From the NCBI RefSeq assembly GCF_964355755.1, contig NC_092678.1:20184922-20248921 (forward strand): DNA of 64,000 nt, in the 5' to 3' direction. The notes below the pieces were generated by a model. That model was not told the DNA's origin. It did not search any database and saw only the letters and a list, made by a program, of their open reading frames with translations. The DNA comes from Antedon mediterranea (Eukaryota > Echinodermata > Crinoidea > Comatulida > Antedonidae). Positions 56,097 through 64,000 of this stretch are shown piece by piece. Each line of letters begins with the position of its first letter. Positions within the stretch are counted from its first letter, which is position 1. Both the position numbers and the translations under genes were made by a program.

Positions 56097-59000
56097 CTAA
56101 TTGTTAACCGAGGACTTGCAGTCCGCACATCGATATAAGTCGATGTCCAAGGCCTCAGATGGTGCAATATTCACACATGCACCATGGTACCACACCTCGC
56201 AATAATCACATTGTATCATAAATAAGCCGGCCCAGGGCTGGCGACATAGACAATACAACGGTCCTGCATCCGGATCTGTAGGTGAAGAGAGAGGGGGTAA
56301 ATGAAAATCAGCCAGCCATTTGGGAAGTTGTCGATCCCGACAGGGCTTCAGCTTATCATGATTTAACACCACCATCTTATTTCTCAGCTGCACCTGAAAT
56401 AAACAAGAACTAATAACGTTAGTAATAATACCGGGCCCCTTCCAGGGGGGACACAATTTCTTGCACTTCCCCCGAGGGGTAGCGTTGTCAAGAACGTAGA
56501 CCTTGTCCCCGCATTGGTATGGACGTTCCAGCACTCGAAGATCATAGTCCCGTTTCATTCTCTTCTGAGTCTGCTTTAGCGTATCCCTAGCGATGCCATG
56601 GGCATCACGGGTCGCTTTCACCAAATCTGCAACGTAGATAGCGGCTTCCTGCTCATCAGTGGACCGGCATTCTCCGAACATGAGATCAGCTGGTAAATTA
56701 ACCTCTCGGCCCAGCATCAGCATGTTTGGAGTAAAACCAGTCGAGCGGTTCACCGTGGCGCGTAGTGCACCAGCAATCTGCGGGAGATAGACATCCCAGT
56801 CTCGTTGTCTCTTCCCAACGAAGCATCGTACAGCATCCATAAGTGTTCGATTAAATCGCTCTACTTGACCATTAGCCGACGGTCGGTAGCTTGTCGTCCG
56901 GGTCTTGTGGATCTGTAAAACTTTACACAAAGATGCAAACAATTCACTCTCAAAATTTCTCCCCTGGTCTGAGTGTAACTGAAAAGGTACACCGAATCTA
57001 GAGAAGAAGTCCCTTACTAGGGCTCTAGCGGTTACCTCCGCAACCTGAGACGGGAGCGGGCTGATCTCAACCCATTTTGTGAATTGGTCGACCATCATAA
57101 GAACGTAAATATTCCCCTGTTCAGTTTTTGGTAACGGGCCGAGGAAATCGATATGTACGCGTTCCATGGGAACGCCGGCCTGGAATTCAGTCAACCGATG
57201 TCGACCTTGCCGAGTAGCCTTCTTGCTTCTATTACAAATATTGCAAGTCTGTACATACCTCTGTATATCCCCGCCCATACCGTACCAGAAAAACTTCTCC
57301 TTCAATCGGAACTTGGTCCGGGCGACCCCTTGATGACCCGCCGACGGCAAATCATGATGTAACCTAAAAGCTACGGCGTGTAGCTCCTTGGGCAACACAA
57401 GTAGTCGTCCGGTACCCTCTGCTCGGTTGATGAACAGTATACCTGCTTCCGTGAGATGCAAGCGTTGCCTGTTCAGCCAGTAGTGTTTGGTGGCAGCGCT
57501 GGAGATAAACAGCTGATTCTCGGAGGGTTCCCCATTCCGCAACCAGTCCAGAACAGGTGCCAAGTCAGGATCACTCGTTTGATGTTGCCGTAGCTCATCT
57601 AGTGAGTAACCCCAACACTCGGCTCCCTTCGGCCGTAGCTGTACTGCAGCCACTCGTCCACCATCATCGTCCTGTAGGAAAGAAAACTGAATCGTACCGT
57701 TAGTAGCAGTCCGTGATACCTCTATACTTACTTGTCCACCGGGGTCCCAAGGAACATCGTCCCCTGGCAGAGTACCCTCCAGGTGGTCCACGGCTACCTG
57801 GTGTACGTGCGCGATGGGCACAACGTCGTCCACTTCATCCTGGAACGCTGACCATCTCGCATCCGCTCGTTGACAGTACGAACAGCCCCCACAGGGAAGC
57901 CCTTCAAGCGCAGGCCGTTCGTGGCTACTGTTATGAGTTTCGGGTCGGCGAGACAGAGCATCAGCGTTGCCATGGTGTTGCCCTCGGCGGTGTTCAATCA
58001 ACAGGTGGTACTGGCTCAACTCCTCGATCCACCGAGCGAGTTGCCCCTGTGGCTGCTTGAAGTTGAGGAGCCAGGTCAGGCTGTTGTGATCAGTCCGCAC
58101 TCTAAAAGGTCTGCCCAGAAGGTAGTGCCTAAAATGCCTTGTCATGAACACAATTGCTAGCAACTCCTTGCGTGTAGTGCAATAGTTCCGTTGTTCATGA
58201 GTTAGACGAGCACTTGCGTATGCAATTACCTTCTCCTTACCTTCCTGCACCTGGAGCAGCTCGCCTCCTAGCGCTTGATCCGAAGCGTCGACATCCAGAA
58301 TAAATTCATCAGTCCCGTTCGGCAAGGCGAGTAGAGGAGGTTTAACGAGAGCAGCTTTCAGGTCGGTGAACGCTTGTTGTTGTTCCTCATCCCAGTGAAA
58401 CTTCACCTCTTTTTTAGTGAGTTCATATAGAGGTGCAGCTAAACCAGCAAAGTTCTCAATGAACTCTCTATGGTAATTAGCCAACCCCAAGAACTGCTGT
58501 ACTTCTCTCAGATTGGTAGGTGTCGGCCAGTCTTGAACAGCCTTTATATCCGAATCGGACACTGCCACCGTATCCTCCCCAACGATTCGCCCTAAAAATT
58601 CAACCTGTTTCTGAAAGAAAACACACTTTTTAGGTTTAAGTTTAAAGTTGTTAACACGAAATCGCTGCAGAACCTGAGAGAGGTTGCTGAGATGATCTTC
58701 AAACGTTTTACCTAGCACGACAATATCATCGAGAAATGCCAATACCGTATCCCACGCCAATCCCCGCAGCACCAAACCCATGGCACGGGAGAAGGTTGCA
58801 GGACAATTGGTAAGACCAAATGGCATTTTCACGAATTCATACAGGCCATGCTTGGTGATAAACGCTGTCTTCTTACGGTCTTCATCCTTCATCTTAATCT
58901 GCCAGTACCCCCAAATCGCGTCCAGTTTAGAAAACCAGATATTCCCCGACAGTGTGTCAAGGCAATCACGAATCAGAGGTAATGGATACGCATCTTTAGT

Positions 59001-60242
59001 CGTGATGTTGTTGAGAGCTCGATAGTCAATGCAAAAGCGCACAGAACCATCACGCTTCCGGACCAACACAGGCGGTGACGCCCATTCAGACATGGATGGT
59101 TGAATAACACCAGCCTCCAACATCTTCTTTATCTCCTTTTCCTCCTCCCCCACAAAGCGCAGAGGAGTATGGCGGAGCCGTTGCCTGATCGGTGAGGCAT
59201 CTCCAGTGTCGATGCTGTGTTCAATATCACCAAAGGTGCCAATGTCGAACTGATGAGCGGCGAAGACATCCTGGTAATCAACCAATAGTTTAGTGAGCGC
59301 GTCAGCCTCTTCACCTGAGAGATTAGATCTCGAAGAGTCCAACATGCCCACTAGGTGCGCCGGCACCCCCTCGGGTTGGTTACCGTCATCGTCCGCTTGA
59401 TTCGACAAAGCATCCTCGGACGGAGTCACCCCCGTCTGGAACACACTCACCCCTTCAGCTTCCCTGGCCGTACCTATCTGTCTACCCTTTTTCATAGTAA
59501 GATAGTGATCAGATGTGTTGATGACACAGATGCATGGCGCATCAGTGCGTAGATGTAAAGTTGCCGGTATCGCCACATCGTCAGTAGTTGGAACTGGCTC
59601 TATAAAGAAATCAGGCATAGATACATTGTTAGTCACAAGTTTACATTTAACATGAGCGGCTGAGTGAGGAGGAATTACTCTCCGTTTAGCCACCGTTACC
59701 TGGGCAACCCTAGGTTCCACCGGTGAATCCCCTCTTAGAGATATGGTACTGCCCCCAATTGCCAAAAGCAAATTTCCACAATCGATAACGGCTCCCTGTG
59801 GATGAAGAAAATCACCACCCAAGAGCATATCGTCATTGATGGGGGCAACATAAAAGAATTCATGGTACTCTTTGGTTCCCAATGTAAATTGTAGCGGCCC
59901 CACCTTCGACCCTGGCATAGATGTCCCCCTCCCTGCCAAAGTAAAGGACAGGGTGGACACCACAGGTGGTGCCGGATCTAGACTTTTATAAACCTTATCG
60001 GATAGTATGGTAAAATCCGCTGCAGTATCCACGACTGCGTCAATTTTGGTACCATTGACAAAAGCAGTTGCATGCAACGCATTCAATGATTTTACCCTAT
60101 TGATAACAATCCGGGTTTGAGTCTCTTCAGTTTTGGTTGTCGTCGGTGTAGATGATTCAATCAGCCCTGAGCTAATTGCAGACGGCTCAATGATCGTCAC
60201 AGGATCCGGCGCTACCCCCTCTGTATTTACAGGCTTGGCCAT
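56097..60242 (-). CDS. Pol polyprotein: protease, RT, RNase H, integrase, PHD finger
   Basis: Counted from the first Met there are 1381 residues, but the frame is open further upstream and is probably entered by frameshift from gag. The retropepsin has VVDTAADFT (about residue 72). Reverse transcriptase has RFCIDYRALN (about 400) and FLDDI (about 502). RNase H has DVDAS (about 648) and TDHNSL. Integrase has HHCC (about 965-1005), then IDFLGP, SDQGRNF and NGQVERF (about 1034-1122). The C-terminal 50 residues form a PHD finger (about 1328-1375): YCLC, then CDYCEVWYHGAC and RCADC, in C4HC3 order. There is no chromodomain. The standard gypsy order distinguishes it from the Gmr1-like element at the left. 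Confidence 0.95.
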   Translation of the reverse strand: MAKPVNTEGVAPDPVTIIEPSAISSGLIESSTPTTTKTEETQTRIVINRVKSLNALHATAFVNGTKIDAVVDTAADFTILSDKVYKSLDPAPPVVSTLSFTLAGRGTSMPGSKVGPLQFTLGTKEYHEFFYVAPINDDMLLGGDFLHPQGAVIDCGNLLLAIGGSTISLRGDSPVEPRVAQVTVAKRRVIPPHSAAHVKCKLVTNNVSMPDFFIEPVPTTDDVAIPATLHLRTDAPCICVINTSDHYLTMKKGRQIGTAREAEGVSVFQTGVTPSEDALSNQADDDGNQPEGVPAHLVGMLDSSRSNLSGEEADALTKLLVDYQDVFAAHQFDIGTFGDIEHSIDTGDASPIRQRLRHTPLRFVGEEEKEIKKMLEAGVIQPSMSEWASPPVLVRKRDGSVRFCIDYRALNNITTKDAYPLPLIRDCLDTLSGNIWFSKLDAIWGYWQIKMKDEDRKKTAFITKHGLYEFVKMPFGLTNCPATFSRAMGLVLRGLAWDTVLAFLDDIVVLGKTFEDHLSNLSQVLQRFRVNNFKLKPKKCVFFQKQVEFLGRIVGEDTVAVSDSDIKAVQDWPTPTNLREVQQFLGLANYHREFIENFAGLAAPLYELTKKEVKFHWDEEQQQAFTDLKAALVKPPLLALPNGTDEFILDVDASDQALGGELLQVQEGKEKVIAYASARLTHEQRNYCTTRKELLAIVFMTRHFRHYLLGRPFRVRTDHNSLTWLLNFKQPQGQLARWIEELSQYHLLIEHRRGQHHGNADALSRRPETHNSSHERPALEGLPCGGCSYCQRADARWSAFQDEVDDVVPIAHVHQVAVDHLEGTLPGDDVPWDPGGQVSIEVSRTATNGTIQFSFLQDDDGGRVAAVQLRPKGAECWGYSLDELRQHQTSDPDLAPVLDWLRNGEPSENQLFISSAATKHYWLNRQRLHLTEAGILFINRAEGTGRLLVLPKELHAVAFRLHHDLPSAGHQGVARTKFRLKEKFFWYGMGGDIQRYVQTCNICNRSKKATRQGRHRLTEFQAGVPMERVHIDFLGPLPKTEQGNIYVLMMVDQFTKWVEISPLPSQVAEVTARALVRDFFSRFGVPFQLHSDQGRNFESELFASLCKVLQIHKTRTTSYRPSANGQVERFNRTLMDAVRCFVGKRQRDWDVYLPQIAGALRATVNRSTGFTPNMLMLGREVNLPADLMFGECRSTDEQEAAIYVADLVKATRDAHGIARDTLKQTQKRMKRDYDLRVLERPYQCGDKVYVLDNATPRGKCKKLCPPWKGPGIITNVISSCLFQVQLRNKMVVLNHDKLKPCRDRQLPKWLADFHLPPLSSPTDPDAGPLYCLCRQPWAGLFMIQCDYCEVWYHGACVNIAPSEALDIDLYRCADCKSSVNN

Positions 60243-60299
60243 CGGGCCTAGCTTGGGGATAGTCGACGAATCATCCTCTTTCTGGCCAGCTTCTGGAAC

Positions 60300-60344
60300 C
60301 GGGTTAGGTCGTCGGCCCTCTGACCCAACCCTTACTCGTTTAAC
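60300..60344 (-). promoter_or_regulatory. -1 ribosomal frameshift signal between gag and pol
   Basis: On the minus strand the heptamer G TTA AAC (60338-60344) is in the gag frame. After six spacer bases (gagtaa) an 8-bp stem follows: GGGTTGGG pairs with CCTAACCC (one G-U), with a 15-base loop. The pol frame is -1 to gag and open from the heptamer on. GUUAAAC is a known slippery sequence. Confidence 0.8.
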
Positions 60345-62245
60345 GGATCCGGCTCATTGCCACTAACCTGACGCAAACGGCTCGCTAATCTCGGACACTC
60401 CCTGCGGAAGTGTCCCACCTCCTTACATTCAAAACAAGCCAGTTCGCCTGGTTTCAGGAAACGCATGAGCTGATCCAATTGATTCCGCATGGCGGCAATC
60501 CCCGTGTTCACGGTGTTCTCCACCCGTCCCAGATTGGTATTCAACGTCTGGAAATTACCCTCCACAGTAGCCAAACGGGCTTCTGTAGTAGGAGTATTGT
60601 TGGTGGGTGGCACCGACGTCACAGTTCGAGGCTGGTTCTGGCCGTCAGTAGGTGCGGGTTCCGGAGGAACCCAAGCTGGTGCTGGCCTTTGAAACGTTAC
60701 ACGGTTTCCCCTCATAGGCCTCCCTCGCACCTGCTGAATGGACACCTCATCGCCAGTTTCACCCTCGGTATCGTCCTGGTCTTCTGAAGGTAGCTGAAAA
60801 GATAGTGGGGGTGCAAAAGAAGTACGGACCGTGGACCTAACATGAGGTTTCACGGTATCCTTAACCTTACTCTTACGTTTACTATATAACCCCCTATAAC
60901 TATCATATTTTTCAAACTCCCTAATAGCTCTGGGAATAGTTGAACAGTGCTTGTGCATGACATGCCTACCTACTTCCGCATCCCTGCACCCAATGCAAAA
61001 CCTAACTACGGCCTGCTCTTGGATCCACTCCTTGGGTAAATCCTTAAACGCCTTTCTAGTCAAGGTTAGCACTCTATCTCCCCATTCCTCTATAGTCTCT
61101 CCCTCATTTTGCGTAGCAGTCTCTAATTTAGCTTGGAGGACTGCGGGGAGCTCGTCCTCACTAAAACGTCGGTTGAAAGCTTTACTGATCTGCCTAAAGC
61201 CCAAATCAGCGTCCATTTCTATCAGATTCACATAGAACTCAGCCGCCGCCCCGTCTAAACACCAAGTAAGGACGTCCTTACTTTCACGGTTTGTGAGTTC
61301 CTGCTCCTCTATAAATGAAGCCAACCGCCGCTTAAAAAAGGACCAGTTGTCTCCCCTCCCCCTAAACGTTAGAGACCTAGGTATATCTTTTTTACGCATC
61401 CTCCTACGTTCTAAAAAACCCTGCCGGCCTTCATAGTGCCTGATTCTTGGGGTAGCCCTAAGACACTCCACTGCTGTCCTAGCCCCTGCACTATGTCTAT
61501 CCGACTGTCTATCCGACTCTCTACTCCTGCTACTATCAGTATCAGCACCATCCCCACTAAGGTCACTATCGCTGGCTGATGGAGATCGCCGGCGAGCCCT
61601 AGTTTTAGACCTAGCGGTTTTAGATAGTCTCCTGGGGAGTCTTTCCTCCTCGTCCTCCCTAGAGCTAAAACACGAGTCTAAGGTTATCGGAGATGGCTTT
61701 TTGATGTAGCTCCTACGTTGTGTTGACCTATTCTTACTCCTATCCTGGTCAGAACGGCCAGCGAAGGTGGATGGCGTATAAGCCCCAAGCCCACCTTCGA
61801 GATAACGAGGAACACTAACAGGTCCTGTAGTATAATACGTACCTGGTACGTCTAATAAAGGAGTAGCCTGGGGCGATGAGAGGACGTGGTATCGACCACT
61901 ATGGCCCCCGTCATTTTTCCCCCGATATGCCCCTTCCATACCTACAGATTGTGAGACCTGCGACCCCTTTCTGGCCGCTCTATTTTGCTTCTCCACTAGA
62001 GGTGACACATTATCAATCATCTGGCCTACGCCTCCCCCTAAACTCGGATTCGGCTGAAAATCCAGGTAGTCCACCAACCTGGCAGTACCAGCTACTCCGT
62101 GTATCTGATTAATATTAGAGGGCGTAATGTTGCCATGGGTAGCCCGCCATTTAATTATTCTAGTTGCTCGTTTCTTCCCTACATTAGGGACTCCATGAAG
62201 ATCTTGCACTGGGCAAAAGTTAACTAGAACCTTATTAGACGACAT
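60332..62245 (-). CDS. Gag protein with HhH-like N-terminus and CCHC knuckle
   Basis: 637 residues. Residues 16-60 (HGVPNVGKKRATRIIKWR, then NINQIHGVAG) resemble a tandem helix-hairpin-helix DNA-binding motif of the ComEA type. A long, basic, Ser/Arg-rich region follows. The Gag core is at about 285-465. Near the end is a CCHC zinc knuckle (CFECKEVGHFRREC, about residue 602). The stop is at 60332-60334, with a slippery heptamer two codons before it. Confidence 0.9.
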   Translation of the reverse strand: MSSNKVLVNFCPVQDLHGVPNVGKKRATRIIKWRATHGNITPSNINQIHGVAGTARLVDYLDFQPNPSLGGGVGQMIDNVSPLVEKQNRAARKGSQVSQSVGMEGAYRGKNDGGHSGRYHVLSSPQATPLLDVPGTYYTTGPVSVPRYLEGGLGAYTPSTFAGRSDQDRSKNRSTQRRSYIKKPSPITLDSCFSSREDEEERLPRRLSKTARSKTRARRRSPSASDSDLSGDGADTDSSRSRESDRQSDRHSAGARTAVECLRATPRIRHYEGRQGFLERRRMRKKDIPRSLTFRGRGDNWSFFKRRLASFIEEQELTNRESKDVLTWCLDGAAAEFYVNLIEMDADLGFRQISKAFNRRFSEDELPAVLQAKLETATQNEGETIEEWGDRVLTLTRKAFKDLPKEWIQEQAVVRFCIGCRDAEVGRHVMHKHCSTIPRAIREFEKYDSYRGLYSKRKSKVKDTVKPHVRSTVRTSFAPPLSFQLPSEDQDDTEGETGDEVSIQQVRGRPMRGNRVTFQRPAPAWVPPEPAPTDGQNQPRTVTSVPPTNNTPTTEARLATVEGNFQTLNTNLGRVENTVNTGIAAMRNQLDQLMRFLKPGELACFECKEVGHFRRECPRLASRLRQVSGNEPDPLNE

Positions 62246-63066
62246 GATCTAAAAATCGTCTCTCTTCTATTGGGTTGTTATGCTCCTTAATCTAGTTACA
62301 GTGTATGGCAGATGTTATTAAGCAAAGAGTACGATACAAATTAAAATACCGCCAGACGTAATAAAAATTACAGGCCCAACAGTAGAATAAAATATCGTCA
62401 ATGCAGTAACACACACACAATATTGCAAAATGGTTGTTGGAGATGCAAATATAATAAAATATTTCACCAGCAAACCTGCAATGAGAAACAACTAGATTAT
62501 TCAAAAAGACGTCAATACAGTTTAACAACACTTACCACTAAACCTTCCCCCGATGCAAAGAAAGGAGAGCGATAATGCCACTGTGAGGTTAACACAATAA
62601 TACGCACAGCCAATATAATTTCTCAAGATGAAAAACCTGACTGACGGACGAAAAAGATGTTATCAATAAAAAACAATCAAATTTAAAATTAGTGGTGCCA
62701 CTCAGTTCAACGGCCACGCCTAGTACCCTACCAGGTGATACGGCCTAATAAACTGTCCACTAATCCTTCAACTATAGCAAAATAAATACAACTCCCGGTA
62801 CGCATCGACTACCCCGTCGATACGCTAATCAGCAAGTATCCAAATGCCACAATACTGCGTGATTAACTTTACCGGTATGTTGTAATCTTCAATAAATATA
62901 CCAACTTCAATAAACTAACAAATGCACCGTAAGTAAGTTAATAGTTTCAGCAGAGGACGAAATACCTCGCAATCAACCCGATCACGTTAAGAATGCCAGC
63001 TGGCAATCAAGGCACCCGCCTCCCCACCAAAAAAAAAGATTTCCGAGCTTTTGCTCGCAGCGCCAA
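62246..63066 (-). other. Leader of the gypsy element with putative primer-binding site
   Basis: Next to the 5' LTR the minus strand reads TGGCGCTGCGAGCAAAAG (63049-63066 region). This resembles a serine-tRNA type primer site, with mismatches after base 14. The rest is non-coding. Confidence 0.55.
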
Positions 63067-63364
63067 TGTTGTGATTTTAGGTCGGTGCTGGAATGGCCTG
63101 ATAATGAAAGCTACTAGGCTTACCTTAGCAGTCCCGCTTGTCCTAAATCACACAAGTATCCGAAAGCAGTAAATCCAAATATCTTGGTCAATTCCGGTTG
63201 TGTCCGTTTCTCCTTGGTTCCTGCTTCGAATAGATCGGTTCGGCCGGCGTCGAGGCCTCACGTTAACATTTGCATACCCCCTGTATGCAAATCAAGGTAT
63301 CGGGGCGACGCCCTCGTTCGGTCGGAGGGGTGGTCTGTTTACCCAGCGGGCGCCGTTCACAACA
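63067..63364 (-). repeat. 5' LTR of the gypsy element
   Basis: It is identical to the left LTR. On the minus strand it also contains aaggtaagcc near its 3' part, a possible splice donor. No clear TATA box is seen. Confidence 0.95.
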
Positions 63365-64000
63365 ATATGGATGGACCATGGAGGTATACCTCCTTGTTGG
63401 ATGGACCAAATTAACTATCTTCGATCTCTAGCTAGGCCTGGCTTTGTATTGTGAATTGTGTTGTTTGTAGCCTATCTACTGATATAAATTGTTCCTAATC
63501 TTTAATTTATTAACAGTCATAGTCATGCTAAATCTTCGCCCGGTATATACTGTAGGGCACTATTTAGTCTTATTCTAACCTTTTTATAGATATATTTTTC
63601 TTTTTTAAAATAAATTAAAATATTGTTAAACTTTTCATTCATCGCATCAACAACAAAACATAACAAAATACAAAATCATTATTTTCACATTTTTTTATTC
63701 AAAAAGTTTATAAAATACAATTAAAATAATTAAATGTCACAATAACATTAAATATTATGTTAGCATATAATTGTACTTAATAACATTTTATATCATATAC
63801 CGGGCAATACAGGGCAAGAATTAGCATGACCCAATTAATTAAAATATTTATATTAAATTAAACCTACCTAGGGCCTTATTTATAGGTAATTATCATCATT
63901 AGATTAGATATTACAGTAATTTGCTGTTTTGGGTAGAACATAGAAATATTATAGTTTTCTATGAGTATACTATAACTAATAATACAAACGACTCATATGA
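63365..64000. other. Intron 1 of receptor C, continued (inferred)
   Basis: AT-rich DNA with gtagcctatc and poly-T runs. I see no exon. By analogy with A and B, exon 2 would be expected several kilobases to the right. Confidence 0.4.

Larger units (their letters stand above)
55567..63364 (-). mobile_element. Complete Ty3/gypsy LTR retrotransposon with PHD finger
   Basis: The LTRs (55567-55864 and 63067-63364) are identical over 298 bases as read, with ends tgttgtg/cacaaca. The flanks carry a 4-bp target duplication, atat. Read on the minus strand: 5' LTR, leader of about 820 bases, gag (60332-62245), pol by -1 frameshift (56097 onward), polypurine tract, 3' LTR. Identical LTRs and intact frames mean a recent insertion that may still be active. 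It is antisense to receptor C, in the first intron. Confidence 0.95.

Overview
This is AT-rich, intron-rich animal DNA. The receptor exons keep standard GT-AG splice sites. A Gmr1-type Ty3/gypsy element (integrase before reverse transcriptase, an order described from deuterostomes), CR1/L2-like LINE debris, MITEs, a tRNA-derived SINE and Helentron-type (GTCY)n elements suggest an invertebrate deuterostome. An echinoderm is my best guess, but this is inference. No bacterial features are present.

Layout. 21-5329: an antisense Gmr1-like retrotransposon with its 5' LTR at 4888-5329; its 3' LTR would lie outside the window. 6056-8238: the 3' exons of a death-domain gene with a 12-residue tandem repeat. 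8.3-12.7 kb: a MITE, a decayed LINE and small hairpin repeats. 12900-24730: receptor gene A, a 14-exon TNF-receptor-like gene whose exons I could join in frame throughout. It encodes a signal peptide, a cysteine-rich ectodomain, a Pro/Thr stalk, one membrane segment, two near-identical death domains and a C-terminal vertnin/OTU-like domain. 25.3-28.8 kb: a MITE and a broken partial copy of the receptor gene. 29258-43689: receptor gene B, a paralogue with one death domain and no OTU-like exon, crowded with transposon insertions. One of these, a LINE, has replaced most of a cysteine-rich exon. 43.7-55.1 kb: repeats only, as far as I can see. 55163-55249: the signal-peptide exon of a third receptor (C), followed in its first intron by a complete young Ty3/gypsy element (55567-63364) with identical LTRs. 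The rest of gene C would lie to the right.

How the genes work together. A, the relic, B and C are units of one local duplication cluster of death-receptor-type genes. They share introns, a CRE-containing upstream block (A and B) and intron phases (phase 0 after the signal peptide, phase 1 elsewhere). The upstream death-domain gene may be a related cluster member. By family knowledge such receptors would signal apoptosis or NF-kB-type immune responses through death-domain adaptors. The OTU-like tail of gene A suggests, but does not prove, a link to ubiquitin.

Most remarkable: the receptor architecture with two death domains plus a vertnin/OTU-like domain; the KDM7-like PHD finger at the end of the gypsy polyprotein, together with an HhH-like Gag N-terminus and a well-formed -1 frameshift signal; and the LINE-derived splice acceptor in gene B.
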